In this document: positions 17,637 through 27,234 of the stretch, piece by piece
Position numbering within the stretch: the first letter of the stretch is position 1
Layout: every line of letters begins with the position of its first letter
From: Aridibaculum aurantiacum
Lineage (GTDB): Bacteria; Bacteroidota; Bacteroidia; Chitinophagales; Chitinophagaceae
Direction of reading: 5' to 3'
NCBI RefSeq assembly: GCF_017355875.1
Contig: NZ_JAFEWC010000004.1
Coordinates: 300,059-364,058, forward strand
Length of the DNA stretch: 64,000 bases
Program-made: the position numbers and the translations under genes
The notes under the pieces: generated by a model
The model's database searches: none
What the model was told of the DNA's origin: nothing
What the model saw: the letters and a program-made list of their open reading frames with translations, nothing else

Positions 17637-19076
17637 ATGCATTTAAAGTACGAATCACAAATCAGGGAACCACTGGTAGATGGTAACAAAGACTATCACC
17701 AGGTAACGGAAGACATTATTCGTCCGATAGAGGCCAAGCCGAGCAGGCTGTGGTATATAGGTTTCTTTATTTCAGTAGCCCTGTTGTTGTTTGGTGTTTA
17801 CAGCGTGTACCGCGAGGTAACTTACGGTATAGGTGAGTGGAACCTGAACAAAACAATTGGCTGGGGTTGGGATATCACCAACTTCGTATGGTGGGTAGGT
17901 ATTGGTCACGCGGGTACGCTTATCTCGGCTATCTTGTTGCTCTTTAGACAAGGCTGGAGAACAGGTGTAAACCGTGCGGCTGAGGCGATGACGATCTTTG
18001 CGGTAATGTGTGCGGGCCAGTTCCCGATCTTCCACATGGGTCGAGTTTGGATGGCGTTCTTTGTACTTCCTTATCCTAACACACGTGGTCCGCTGTGGGT
18101 AAACTTTGCTTCTCCACTATTATGGGACGTGTTCGCGATCTCTACTTACTTTACTGTATCACTGTTGTTCTGGTACTCTGGTTTGTTGCCTGACTTTGCA
18201 ACAGTACGTGACCGTGCTAAAACTAAACTTCGTAAACTATTATACGGTGTAGCTGCATTTGGTTGGAACGGTAGTACAAAACACTGGCAGCGCCACGAGA
18301 GTTTGTCTCTTGTACTTGCTGGTTTGAGTACGCCACTGGTACTTTCGGTACACACGATCGTATCTTTTGACTTCGCCACTTCAGTTATTCCAGGATGGCA
18401 CACTACCATCTTCCCTCCATACTTCGTTGCTGGTGCGATATTCTCAGGATTTGCAATGGTGCAAACGCTGATGATCGTAGTTCGTAAAGTGTTGAACCTG
18501 CAGGATTATATCACCATCGGCCACATTGAAGCTATGAACAAGGTAATCGTGTTGACTGGTTCTATTGTGGGTGTTGCTTACCTGACTGAGTTATTCATTG
18601 GTTGGTATAGTATGAACGACTACGAGCAGTATACCTTCTTCTATAGCCGTGGTAACCTGTTTAGCCCTTATGGCTGGAGCTACTATGGAATGATGTTCTG
18701 TAACGTTGTATCTCCACAGTTCTTCTGGTTCCGCAAGCTGCGTCGCAATATTGCTTTCACTTTCTTTATGAGTGTGCTGGTAAACGTAGGTATGTGGTTC
18801 GAGCGCTTTGTGATCATCGTTACTTCTCTATACCGCGACTACCTGCCAAGTAGCTGGAGCTATTACTATAGCCCTACCATTTGGGAGATCGGTTTCTACC
18901 TAGGTACTTTCGGATTGTTCTTTACATGTTTCTTCTTGTTTGCTAAGTACTTCCCAACCATTGCGGTGGCTGAGATCAAATATGTACTGAAAACAAGTGG
19001 TGAAAACTATAAGGATAGAATGACACCAATAGAAACACAGAAGGTGGATGAGTTTGTGCATGAGCACGCTCACTAG
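17637..19076 (+). CDS. actC: alternative complex III subunit ActC, NrfD-like quinol-binding membrane protein
   Basis: ActC is one of two homologous NrfD-type membrane subunits in ACIII, thought to hold a quinol site. The 479-residue protein is almost all hydrophobic, with about ten membrane helices (for example WYIGFFISVALLLFGVYSV near residue 38, and IGFYLGTFGLFFTCFFLF near residue 425). Family-typical segments are seen: GWGWDITNFVWWVGIGHAGT, FPIFHMGRVWMAFF and LAGLSTPLVLSVHTIVSFDFA. It follows actB by 183 bases, a longer gap than the rest of the operon; I see no terminator in that gap. Confidence 0.95.
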   Translation: MHLKYESQIREPLVDGNKDYHQVTEDIIRPIEAKPSRLWYIGFFISVALLLFGVYSVYREVTYGIGEWNLNKTIGWGWDITNFVWWVGIGHAGTLISAILLLFRQGWRTGVNRAAEAMTIFAVMCAGQFPIFHMGRVWMAFFVLPYPNTRGPLWVNFASPLLWDVFAISTYFTVSLLFWYSGLLPDFATVRDRAKTKLRKLLYGVAAFGWNGSTKHWQRHESLSLVLAGLSTPLVLSVHTIVSFDFATSVIPGWHTTIFPPYFVAGAIFSGFAMVQTLMIVVRKVLNLQDYITIGHIEAMNKVIVLTGSIVGVAYLTELFIGWYSMNDYEQYTFFYSRGNLFSPYGWSYYGMMFCNVVSPQFFWFRKLRRNIAFTFFMSVLVNVGMWFERFVIIVTSLYRDYLPSSWSYYYSPTIWEIGFYLGTFGLFFTCFFLFAKYFPTIAVAEIKYVLKTSGENYKDRMTPIETQKVDEFVHEHAH

Positions 19077-19152
19077 TTGAAATGGTGTGATTTGGAGATG
19101 TAGGATTGAGGGATGTTGGGATTATAAAATTTGAATTTTTTAAGCTTAATAT

Positions 19153-19743
19153 ATGGCGCTAAAAAGATTTGTTGTTGGATGCTTTGATGATGAAGCAGTT
19201 TTATTTCCAGCTGTGAAGAAAGTTCGCAATGCAGGTTATAAGATCCAGGATGTTTATACACCTTTTCCTGTGCATGGTTTGGATCATGCATTAGGTATGC
19301 GTGAAACAAGTTTGCACACTGCTGGTTTCATCTATGGCATTACCGGTACCACTACTGCATTGAGCTGCATGAGTTGGATATTTACCAAGGATTGGCCTTT
19401 GAACATTGGTGGTAAGCCAAACCTTCCATTACCTGCTTTCATTCCTATCACTTTCGAGTTGACAGTATTGTTTGCAGCGGTAGGTATGGTACTTACTTTC
19501 TGCTACCTATGCCAGTTAGCTCCATTTGTTAAGCGTCATCACTTTCACCCACGTGCTACCGACGATCTTTTCGTAATGGCCATTGAGTGTACAGAAAGAA
19601 CCAATATTGATGATCTGAAAGGATTTTTAACCAGTGCCGGCGCTGTAGAAGTAGATTTCCAGGTGGCTGAGACCGGATGGTGGTTTGGCAGGTACGATAA
19701 AGAACAGAAACTATACGCCGAGGAACAAGCGATCGCAGGTTAA
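19153..19743 (+). CDS. actD: alternative complex III subunit ActD (DUF3341)
   Basis: ActD is a small membrane subunit of ACIII. The 196-residue protein starts with an alpha/beta segment (FVVGCFDDEAVLFPAVKKVR, then VYTPFPVHGLDHALG) that is diagnostic of DUF3341. Two membrane helices follow (about residues 58-78 and 100-122), then a soluble tail that returns to a ferredoxin-like pattern (DDLKGFLTSAGAVEVDFQVAE). Its position between actC and actE is the standard order. The ActE start lies 21 bases after its stop. Confidence 0.93.
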   Translation: MALKRFVVGCFDDEAVLFPAVKKVRNAGYKIQDVYTPFPVHGLDHALGMRETSLHTAGFIYGITGTTTALSCMSWIFTKDWPLNIGGKPNLPLPAFIPITFELTVLFAAVGMVLTFCYLCQLAPFVKRHHFHPRATDDLFVMAIECTERTNIDDLKGFLTSAGAVEVDFQVAETGWWFGRYDKEQKLYAEEQAIAG

Positions 19744-19764
19744 AACCAGATAAGAACAAACACA

Positions 19765-20427
19765 ATGAAGAAAATATTTTTTATATCAACAGTTTCGTTA
19801 GCAGCCATAGTAATGGTAAGCTGCGGCGATGATGTAAAGCGTACACCAGGAAAAGATTATATGCCGGACATGCGTATGAGCCGCGCATACGAAACTTATG
19901 CTGATCACAGCAACCTGGCTGATAAAGGGATCAACTACAAACCAGAGCCTGTTGTAGGTACAGTATCAAGAGGTGAGGAATTACCTTATCACCTGCAAAA
20001 CAATGAGGAAGGCTATGCGCAAAGTGCTGCAGTTACCAACCCTCTTCCTGATCTTACAGAATTGGAAATGACCGAGACTGACAGGTTGTACCAGATAAAC
20101 TGTGCTATCTGTCACGGTGCTAAGCTGGATGGTAACGGCCCGCTGTACAAAGGTGGTGCAGGTCCATATGCAGCAAAACCAGCTACACTGGTTGGCGATC
20201 CAAATATTGAAAAACTATCAGAAGGTACTTACTTCCATGTGATGACCTACGGAAAAGGTGTTATGGGAAGTTATGCTTCGCAGCTTACCCGTAAGCAACG
20301 CTGGATGGTGGCTAAATATATCAAGGCTAAGCAAGCTGGTGCAGCTACACCAGCAGCAGGCGGCACAAATGCAGCTGATAGCGCAGCAGCAGGTGGAGCA
20401 ACAACAGCAACAACACCCAGTAAATAA
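19765..20427 (+). CDS. actE: alternative complex III subunit ActE, monoheme cytochrome c lipoprotein
   Basis: ActE is the monoheme cytochrome c of ACIII and a likely exit point for electrons to the oxidase. The signal peptide ends in a lipobox (AIVMVSC, Cys20), so it is membrane-anchored in the periplasm. The heme site is CAICH at residues 113-117, with TYGKGVMGSYASQL downstream supplying the likely axial Met. The C-terminal 30 residues are Ala/Thr/Gly-rich and probably disordered. The length of 220 residues is normal. It sits between actD and actF. Confidence 0.94.
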   Translation: MKKIFFISTVSLAAIVMVSCGDDVKRTPGKDYMPDMRMSRAYETYADHSNLADKGINYKPEPVVGTVSRGEELPYHLQNNEEGYAQSAAVTNPLPDLTELEMTETDRLYQINCAICHGAKLDGNGPLYKGGAGPYAAKPATLVGDPNIEKLSEGTYFHVMTYGKGVMGSYASQLTRKQRWMVAKYIKAKQAGAATPAAGGTNAADSAAAGGATTATTPSK

Positions 20428-20458
20428 TAAGAACAAACTGCAATCAAAATAATTTACG

Positions 20459-21694
20459 ATGGCATCTACTATAAGAGAGCATTTTGAAGTAACAGGAAAG
20501 ATGAAGACTTGGTCGTACGGTCTGATGGCGATTGGTCTGCTAGCATTTATCATTGGGCTTGTAACCAAGGGCATGAGCCACGATCCGCATGAGCAAGGAA
20601 TTTTCTGGGGTACATTATTATACAACAGTGTATTCTTCCTGTTGATCACCAATGCCAGCATGTTCTTTATCTGTGTAACCACGCTTGCTCATGGTGGATG
20701 GCAGGTTGCTTTCCGCAGGGTGCCTGAGGCTATCTCTGCTATTGTTCCAATTTTCGGTCTTATTACCTTTTTGATATTGATGTTCATCCTGTTTGGCTTG
20801 GGTCACGGAGATCATCATCCAATTTACCATTGGCTACACCCTGAAGGAGATGAAATACTGATGGGTAAATCAGGATTTTTGAACGTAACATTCTTTGTTA
20901 TCTGGAGTTTCTTGTCAATAGCTGGTTGGTCTTTCCTGGGTTACAGGATGCGTAAGCTGAGCTATGACACTGACAATGCTCCATTAAACTTAGAGCAAGG
21001 TAAAAAATGGGTGTGGAATAACACTGTTCGCGGTTCTATGTTCCTGGTATGGTTTGGTCTTACAGTGGGTTCTACTACGCCATGGTTGTGGTTGATGAGT
21101 ATAGATGCACACTGGTACAGTACCATGTATAGCTGGTATACTTTCGCTAGCTCATTCGTTGCTGGTATGTCATTGATAGCTCTGTGGGTAATCTTTATGA
21201 AAAACAGGGGCTACCTGGAGTATACAACTAATGAGCACCTGCACGATATCGGTAAGTTCATGTTTGCGTTCTCTATCTTCTGGACATACCTATGGTTTAG
21301 CCAGTACATGCTTATCTGGTATTCTAACATGCCGGAAGAAACTCTATACTTCAAGCACAGGGTACAAGGTCCGTGGAAAGGAATATTTTTTCTAAACCTT
21401 ATCATCAACTTCATCGCTCCGTTACTAATTTTGATGAAGCGTAGCGCTAAGAGAAACTATACCCTGGTTACCTTCATGGCAGTTCTTATCATCTTTGGAC
21501 ACTGGATCGATTTCAACCAGATGGTAATGGCCAGTGTATCGCAGGATCATGTAACGCTCGGCTGGCTTGACTTTGGTATCCTTGCCCTATTTGCAGGCAT
21601 GATCATCTTCTTTGTTGGTAGAGCACTTACTAAGGCGCCGGTTGTTGCAAAGAACCACCCGTTCCTAAAAGAAAGTATCATTCACCACACCTAA
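20459..21694 (+). CDS. actF: alternative complex III subunit ActF, NrfD-like membrane protein
   Basis: ActF is the second NrfD-type membrane subunit of ACIII, related to ActC but more divergent. The 411-residue protein has about ten membrane helices (for example LMAIGLLAFIIGLVTKGM near residue 25, and LDFGILALFAGMIIFFVGRAL near residue 375). It has the family features GIFWGTLLYNSVFFLLIT and WLWLMSIDAHWYSTMYSWYTF. The ActC and ActF helices are expected to flank the rest of the complex. It ends 46 bases before coxB, so the oxidase genes are in the same transcript. Confidence 0.93.
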   Translation: MASTIREHFEVTGKMKTWSYGLMAIGLLAFIIGLVTKGMSHDPHEQGIFWGTLLYNSVFFLLITNASMFFICVTTLAHGGWQVAFRRVPEAISAIVPIFGLITFLILMFILFGLGHGDHHPIYHWLHPEGDEILMGKSGFLNVTFFVIWSFLSIAGWSFLGYRMRKLSYDTDNAPLNLEQGKKWVWNNTVRGSMFLVWFGLTVGSTTPWLWLMSIDAHWYSTMYSWYTFASSFVAGMSLIALWVIFMKNRGYLEYTTNEHLHDIGKFMFAFSIFWTYLWFSQYMLIWYSNMPEETLYFKHRVQGPWKGIFFLNLIINFIAPLLILMKRSAKRNYTLVTFMAVLIIFGHWIDFNQMVMASVSQDHVTLGWLDFGILALFAGMIIFFVGRALTKAPVVAKNHPFLKESIIHHT

Positions 21695-21740
21695 TAACTA
21701 ACTACTGCTAATTATTACGAATAGAAAATATTAGAATAAA

Positions 21741-22868
21741 ATGTCAATGTATTTCACCATCGCCGTCATAGTTTTAGTGTTTGTGGTCATCTTCCAGATA
21801 GCCAAAGCCAGTGAATATGTAGGTATACTGAAGGGAGAAGAAAAAACCAGGAAGCAGGCTAATAAGATCAATGGTTTCCTGATGGTGGCTTTCCTTGTGC
21901 TGGGCCTGTTGGGCGTATACTATTGTGATGTGGCACTAAGAGGTAAAATACTAGGTGAAAGTGCATCAGTAGAAGGTGAGAAAGTAGACGAGATGCTTTA
22001 CCTTACCATTGCTGTTACAGGTATCGTTTTCCTCATCACACAAGTTCTACTGTTCTGGTTCAGTTATAAATACCAGGAAAAAGAAAACAACAAAGCATTC
22101 TTCTTCCCACACAATAACAAGCTGGAAGTTATCTGGACTGTAATACCGGCAATCGTTCTTACTGTACTTGTAGTAATTGGTTTAAGAAACTGGTTCATCT
22201 TCACAGGCGAAGCTCCTAAGAATGCTTTGGTTGTAGAGGTTACTGGTAAGCAATTCGGCTGGATATTCAGGTACCCGGGTAAAGACCAGGAGTTTGGTAA
22301 GAAGTACTTCAGGAATATTGAAGAAGGAACGAACTCTATCGGTTTGATCTGGGAAGACAATCCACAGGCAAACCAGAAAGCCGATCCATATGCTTTTGAT
22401 GATATCGTAATGGAGCAAAAGGTTTACATCGTTAAAGGACGTCCGGTTAAGTTCATCATTGGCTCAAGAGATGTTATTCATGATGTGGGTCTTGCACACT
22501 TCAGAATGAAGATGGACGCTGTTCCTGGAACGCCTACTACACTTTGGTTTACGCCTAAGTATACCACTGAAGAAATGAAAGAGATCACTGGTAACTCCAA
22601 CTTTGTATACGAGATCAGCTGCGACCAGATGTGCGGAAACGGGCACTACTCTATGAAGGGTACGATAGAAGTGGTAACGCAGGAACAGTTTGATACATGG
22701 ATGGCAGGACAAAAACCTTATTACTTCGCAGCGTTCCCAGAAAAGGATCCGGCAGCAGCAGCTCCAGCAGGTGCACCAGCAGCTCCTGCAGCACCAGCAG
22801 CTGGCGCTGATACCACCGCAACTGCTTCTTTGAAAAAAAGCGGTGGCAACCAAAACAAACTGAAGTAA
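21741..22868 (+). CDS. coxB: cytochrome c oxidase subunit II (CuA)
   Basis: Subunit II takes electrons from cytochrome c through CuA. The CuA ligand set is visible: CDQMCGNGHYSM (Cys294, Cys298, His302, Met305) plus the upstream HDVGLAHFRMKMD. Four hydrophobic segments precede it (about residues 5-25, 45-62, 88-110, 130-150), two more than the usual hairpin. There is no CXXCH at the C-terminus, so it is aa3-type and not caa3. The C-terminal tail (from about residue 336) is Ala/Pro-rich and low complexity. Electrons must therefore come from ActA, ActE or a separate carrier. Confidence 0.95.
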   Translation: MSMYFTIAVIVLVFVVIFQIAKASEYVGILKGEEKTRKQANKINGFLMVAFLVLGLLGVYYCDVALRGKILGESASVEGEKVDEMLYLTIAVTGIVFLITQVLLFWFSYKYQEKENNKAFFFPHNNKLEVIWTVIPAIVLTVLVVIGLRNWFIFTGEAPKNALVVEVTGKQFGWIFRYPGKDQEFGKKYFRNIEEGTNSIGLIWEDNPQANQKADPYAFDDIVMEQKVYIVKGRPVKFIIGSRDVIHDVGLAHFRMKMDAVPGTPTTLWFTPKYTTEEMKEITGNSNFVYEISCDQMCGNGHYSMKGTIEVVTQEQFDTWMAGQKPYYFAAFPEKDPAAAAPAGAPAAPAAPAAGADTTATASLKKSGGNQNKLK

Positions 22869-22914
22869 TCAAACATTAGAAATTATCTGCCCTAACAGGC
22901 AAAAATTAATAGGT

Positions 22915-24735
22915 ATGAGTAACGAGCAGGCTTTACACGCACACACTACCACAGGCCACGATGCACATCACGACGAGCATCATGGTGACCACCATCATCA
23001 TAAAGAGACTTTCATTTCAAAGTATATCTTTAGCCAGGACCACAAAATGATTGCAAAGCAGTTCCTGGTAACAGGTATGGTTTGGGCAATTTTGGGTGGT
23101 TTTATGTCAGTAGTGTTCAGGATCCAACTTGGATATCCTGACCAGTCTTTCCCTTGGATGGAAGCTATACTGGGTAAATGGGCGCCAGGTGGTCGTATAA
23201 CTGCTGACGCTTATTATGCATTGGTAACTACACACGGAACTGTACTTGTATTCTTCGTATTGACCGCGGGTCTGAGTGGAACCTTTGCCAACTTCTTAAT
23301 TCCGTTGCAAATTGGTGCAAGAGACATGGCTTCGCCTTTTATGAACATGCTTAGCTATTGGTTCTTCTTTGCTGCAGGTATTGTAATGCTTTCTTCAGTT
23401 TTCGTAGAAACTGGTCCTTTTAGTGGTGGATGGACAGCTTATCCTCCTTTGAGTGCTTTAGGTTCTACATCGCCTGGTTCTAAAACAGGTATGGATCTAT
23501 GGTTGATGAGTATGGCCTTGTTCGTTGTTAGTAGCTTGTTGGGTGGTTTGAACTATATCGCTACCATCCTGAATATGCGTACAAAAGGTATGACCATGAC
23601 GCGTCTGCCTCTTACGATCTGGGCCTTGTTCTTTACAGCAGTTTTGGGTGTACTTTCTTTCCCTGTACTTTTTGCAGGTTTCATCCTGCTGATCTTCGAT
23701 CGTAATTTTGGTACTAGCTTTTACCTGAGTGATATATATGTAAATGGTGTAGGGGCTCTTTCTAACGAAGGTGGTAGCGCAATCCTTTACCAACACTTGT
23801 TCTGGTTCCTTGGCCACCCTGAGGTTTACATTATCTTGTTACCTGCCATGGGTATGGCTTCAGAAATATTGAGTACCAATGCACGTAAACCGATCTTTGG
23901 TTATATGGCCATGCTTGGTTCTATGTTCGCCATTGCGGTACTAGCATTCCTTGTATGGGCGCACCACATGTTTGTATCAGGACTAAATCCTTTCCTTGGT
24001 TCATTCTTCGTACTACTTACATTGTTGATCGCCGTACCATCAGCTATCAAAGTATTTAACTGGCTTACTACTTTGTGGAGAGGTAATATCAGGTTCACAC
24101 CTGGTATGCTGTTCTCTATAGGATTTGTAAGCTTATTCATTTCAGGTGGTCTTACAGGTATCTTCCTTGGTAACTCTGCCCTGGACATTCACCTGCATGA
24201 TACCTATTTCGTAATCGCTCACTTCCACATTGTAATGGGTGTGGCTAGTATGTTCGGAATGTTCGCAGGTATCTATCACTGGTATCCTAAGATGTTCGGT
24301 CGCTTTATGAACAACACGCTTAGTTATATCCATTTCTGGATAACTATGGCTGGTGCTTACCTGATCTTCTGGCCAATGCACTACGAAGGTTTAGCTGGTA
24401 TGCCACGTCGTTACTACGACTATAGCGTATGGGAAAGCTTCAAACAGTTCACTGAGTTGAATAAGTTCATCACCATAGTAGCTATCATCGTTTTTGCGGT
24501 TCAATTCCTGTTCTTGTTCAACTTCTTCTATTCTATCTGGAAAGGTAGAAAAGTAACTACTCAAAATCCTTGGGGTTCAAATACACTGGAGTGGACCACA
24601 CCTATCAATCCTGGTCATGGTAACTGGGTAGGCGAAATTCCGGAAGTACACCGTTGGGCATATGACTACGGTAAAGATGGTAGAGAATTTATTTCTCAAG
24701 TAGAACCAGTAGGGGCAGACGAGAGTAAACACTAA
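22915..24735 (+). CDS. coxA: cytochrome c oxidase subunit I (heme-copper oxidase, A-type)
   Basis: Subunit I reduces oxygen to water and pumps protons. The residues needed are present: heme a ligand His107 (TTHGT), the cross-linked His301-Tyr305 pair (HPEVY), CuB ligands His350-His351, and His436-Phe-His438 (HFH) for heme a3 and heme a. The HPEVY tyrosine marks the A-type K-channel group. About 12 membrane helices are present in 606 residues. The cytoplasmic N-terminus is strikingly His-rich (about 12 His in residues 8-29), which could bind metal. coxB lies 46 bases upstream and a hairpin follows. Confidence 0.96.
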   Translation: MSNEQALHAHTTTGHDAHHDEHHGDHHHHKETFISKYIFSQDHKMIAKQFLVTGMVWAILGGFMSVVFRIQLGYPDQSFPWMEAILGKWAPGGRITADAYYALVTTHGTVLVFFVLTAGLSGTFANFLIPLQIGARDMASPFMNMLSYWFFFAAGIVMLSSVFVETGPFSGGWTAYPPLSALGSTSPGSKTGMDLWLMSMALFVVSSLLGGLNYIATILNMRTKGMTMTRLPLTIWALFFTAVLGVLSFPVLFAGFILLIFDRNFGTSFYLSDIYVNGVGALSNEGGSAILYQHLFWFLGHPEVYIILLPAMGMASEILSTNARKPIFGYMAMLGSMFAIAVLAFLVWAHHMFVSGLNPFLGSFFVLLTLLIAVPSAIKVFNWLTTLWRGNIRFTPGMLFSIGFVSLFISGGLTGIFLGNSALDIHLHDTYFVIAHFHIVMGVASMFGMFAGIYHWYPKMFGRFMNNTLSYIHFWITMAGAYLIFWPMHYEGLAGMPRRYYDYSVWESFKQFTELNKFITIVAIIVFAVQFLFLFNFFYSIWKGRKVTTQNPWGSNTLEWTTPINPGHGNWVGEIPEVHRWAYDYGKDGREFISQVEPVGADESKH

Positions 24736-24780
24736 TAAAAAGCTGCTTGCACTTTATGTATAGCAGAAAGAATAAAAGTA

Positions 24781-24805
24781 AATGCCCTGATCAACTCAGG
24801 GCATT
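24781..24805 (+). repeat. perfect hairpin downstream of coxA
   Basis: AATGCCCTGA and TCAGGGCATT form a perfect 10-bp stem with a five-base loop. There is no T-run, so it is not a classic terminator; it may be an mRNA stability or processing element between coxA and the heme O synthase gene. Confidence 0.5.
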
Positions 24806-24830
24806 GGCTTAAAGAATATGTGCGCTTGCA

Positions 24831-25745
24831 ATGATGAGTAAGACAGAAAATATATCAGCCAGTTTGACCTTGGCAACTAAAGTGAAAGACTACTTTCAGT
24901 TGATCAAGTTTACGCTCAGCTTCACAGTTGTATTTTCTTGTGTGGTTTGTTATCTGCTTGCTCCGGGTGTTACATATGATCTAAAAATGGTGCTCTTGCT
25001 TTTTATAGCAGGGATGCTGGTTACAGGCAGTGCAAATGCCATAAACCAGGCTGTGGAAAAGGATACAGATGCCATGATGAAGCGTACAGGAAAACGTCCT
25101 GTTGCCGACGGAAGAATGAGCCAGCAAGAGGCTTATACATTTGCCTTTATTGCAGGGCTGCTGGGGGTGTTCATGATGTGGTATTTCTTCAACATGGCCT
25201 CCGCTATCATTTCTGCATTCAGTTTGTTCTTATATGCTTTTATATATACACCACTAAAAAAGGTGAATTCAATAGCAGTATTGGTGGGAGCTTTTCCTGG
25301 TGCCTTACCTTGTTTGATAGGTTGGGTAGCAGGCTTTTCTCCTGATGAGCCTATTTGGTGGACGGGCGGTTTAATACTTTTCAGTATCCAGTTTCTTTGG
25401 CAGTTCCCGCATTTTTGGGCTATTGCCTGGGTAGCACATACTGATTATAGTAAAGCTGGTTTCAAATTATTGCCGGCAGATAAAGGACCAACAAAATTTA
25501 CAGCGCTGCAAGCAGTAATGTACTCGGTGCTGATGATACCTGTAGGACTACTGCCTAAGTATATTGGTATAACAGGAATGGTTAGTTTGTGGATAGTGTT
25601 AGCAGCGAATATTTTCATGGTTGTGCAGTGTGTAAGGCTTTACCTGGAGATGGATGTAAAAGCAGCAAGAAGAGTAATGTTCAGTAGTTATATCTATTTG
25701 CCTATTGTTTTACTGGCTTTGTTGGCAGATAAAATCAGTTACTAA
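24831..25745 (+). CDS. ctaB: protoheme IX farnesyltransferase (heme O synthase)
   Basis: It adds a farnesyl group to heme B, giving heme O, the precursor of heme A for the oxidase. The family signature is present: NAINQAVEKDTDAMMKRTGK then RPVADGRMS (prenyl diphosphate and magnesium site), with later YTPLKKVNSIAVLVGAFPGA. About eight or nine membrane helices fit in 304 residues. The gene lies directly after coxA. Heme A synthase (CtaA) is not in this window, so it must be encoded elsewhere if the oxidase uses heme A. Confidence 0.95.
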   Translation: MMSKTENISASLTLATKVKDYFQLIKFTLSFTVVFSCVVCYLLAPGVTYDLKMVLLLFIAGMLVTGSANAINQAVEKDTDAMMKRTGKRPVADGRMSQQEAYTFAFIAGLLGVFMMWYFFNMASAIISAFSLFLYAFIYTPLKKVNSIAVLVGAFPGALPCLIGWVAGFSPDEPIWWTGGLILFSIQFLWQFPHFWAIAWVAHTDYSKAGFKLLPADKGPTKFTALQAVMYSVLMIPVGLLPKYIGITGMVSLWIVLAANIFMVVQCVRLYLEMDVKAARRVMFSSYIYLPIVLLALLADKISY

Positions 25746-25851
25746 GGCTTAGTTAGCCAGTAATAGATGGTTACTATAAATGAGAGAAACTTACCTGCCG
25801 AAAGGCTGGTTGTGATGATGGAAATTGGTGGTTAGAATTTAAAAGTTTTTA

Positions 25852-26436
25852 ATGATGATGGCAACGTATAGTCAAGAACAAAGAAAGAAGTTACACCCGC
25901 ATAAGTTCACATTGCTAATAGCGATGGGAAGCATCATTATGATGTTTGCGGGATTAACAAGCGCTTATATAGTAAAGAGCAACCAGGTTAACTGGCTACA
26001 GTTTCCGATGCCGCCGATGTTTTGGTATTCTACAGTAGTTATTTTAATCAGCAGCTTAACCATTCACCTTGCGTCTAAAGCATTTAGTGCACGTGAAATG
26101 TCAAGGTATCGCACGCTGATAACTATTACAGCTGCTTTAGGAGTTGCTTTTGTTGTACTACAATGGTTGGGCTTTCAATGGTTGCAGGATAATGGCGTAC
26201 AGATATTGGGAGCAGGAAGTAATGCAGCTGCTTCATTCATAGGGGTAATTACAGGCATACATATAGTGCATGTGCTTGGAGGTGTAGTAGCATTGTTGTT
26301 TCTTTTCTTTAGGGCGTTTAGCCGTACAAGAAAGAACTACAGCAGTACAGGAATAGAAATGGCTGCTATTTACTGGCATTTTGTAGATGGATTATGGATT
26401 TATCTTTTCCTGTTTTACATGTATGTAAGCGGGTAA
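25852..26436 (+). CDS. cytochrome c oxidase subunit III-like protein (first copy)
   Basis: This heme-copper oxidase subunit III-family protein has 194 residues and about five membrane helices. It lacks most of the conserved charged residues of long subunit III, but the family ending is clear: ITGIHIVHVLGGVVALLF, then IEMAAIYWHFVDGLWIYLF. A second, longer subunit III follows at 26519. A pair of subunit III-type genes is usual in Bacteroidota act-cox operons. The two probably help assemble or stabilise subunit I. I cannot tell whether both are present in the enzyme at once. Confidence 0.9.
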   Translation: MMMATYSQEQRKKLHPHKFTLLIAMGSIIMMFAGLTSAYIVKSNQVNWLQFPMPPMFWYSTVVILISSLTIHLASKAFSAREMSRYRTLITITAALGVAFVVLQWLGFQWLQDNGVQILGAGSNAAASFIGVITGIHIVHVLGGVVALLFLFFRAFSRTRKNYSSTGIEMAAIYWHFVDGLWIYLFLFYMYVSG

Positions 26437-26518
26437 ACGAAGGTTTTAAATAAATAGATTTTTATACGGTGGATATAGCATCCACAATAAATTTGCATAC
26501 CAAACTTAAACAGAACAC

Positions 26519-27193
26519 ATGGCGACAACTACAATTTCAACAGAGCCAAAATGGTGGAGCGGAGGGAAAAGTCCATTTAATGTAGAGTATGGAAAACTGA
26601 TGATGTGGTACTTCCTGATGAGTGATGCCTTCACTTTTGGAGCATTCCTTATTGCTTATGGTACAGTCCGTTTTGCCAGCAATGGATGGCCTGACCCTAA
26701 CGAAGTATTCCAGTCATTTCCTGGATTAGGTAGTGGTCTACCACTGTTGTTCGTGAGTTTGATGACCTTTATCCTGATCGTAAGTTCAGTAACTATGGTG
26801 CTTGCTGTAAAAGCAGGTCATGAGCGTAACAAAGCTGCTGTAATAAAATACCTGGTTTGGACAATTGTTGGTGGTATTGCCTTCCTTGCATGCCAGGCAT
26901 GGGAATGGACACACTTACATCACGAGGGAGCATGGTGGGGTAGCAATCCTTTTCCTAACGCAGATGGATCTGCAGCTACAGCTAACTTCTCTAACTTCTT
27001 TTTTACCATTACCGGTTTCCATGGTTTCCACGTTCTTTCTGGTGTTGTCATCAACATTGTGATGCTGATAATGACCATGAACAACGTGTTTGAAAAGAAG
27101 GGACACTACCTGATGATCGAGAAGGCTGGATTGTACTGGCACTTTGTAGACCTTGTTTGGGTATTTGTATTCACTTGCTTTTACCTAATCTAA
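26519..27193 (+). CDS. coxC: cytochrome c oxidase subunit III (second copy)
   Basis: A 224-residue subunit III with five to six membrane helices. Typical segments are MMWYFLMSDAFTFGAFLIAYG, GHERNKAAVIKYLVWTIV, FTITGFHGFHVLSGVVINIV and AGLYWHFVDLVWVFVFTCFYL. It is closer to standard CoxC than the shorter copy upstream. It lies 82 bases after that copy and 41 bases before the subunit IV gene, inside the same operon. Confidence 0.92.
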   Translation: MATTTISTEPKWWSGGKSPFNVEYGKLMMWYFLMSDAFTFGAFLIAYGTVRFASNGWPDPNEVFQSFPGLGSGLPLLFVSLMTFILIVSSVTMVLAVKAGHERNKAAVIKYLVWTIVGGIAFLACQAWEWTHLHHEGAWWGSNPFPNADGSAATANFSNFFFTITGFHGFHVLSGVVINIVMLIMTMNNVFEKKGHYLMIEKAGLYWHFVDLVWVFVFTCFYLI

Positions 27194-27234
27194 TCACGAA
27201 CCTCTATACAACTACTAACGTATAACTTATTAAT

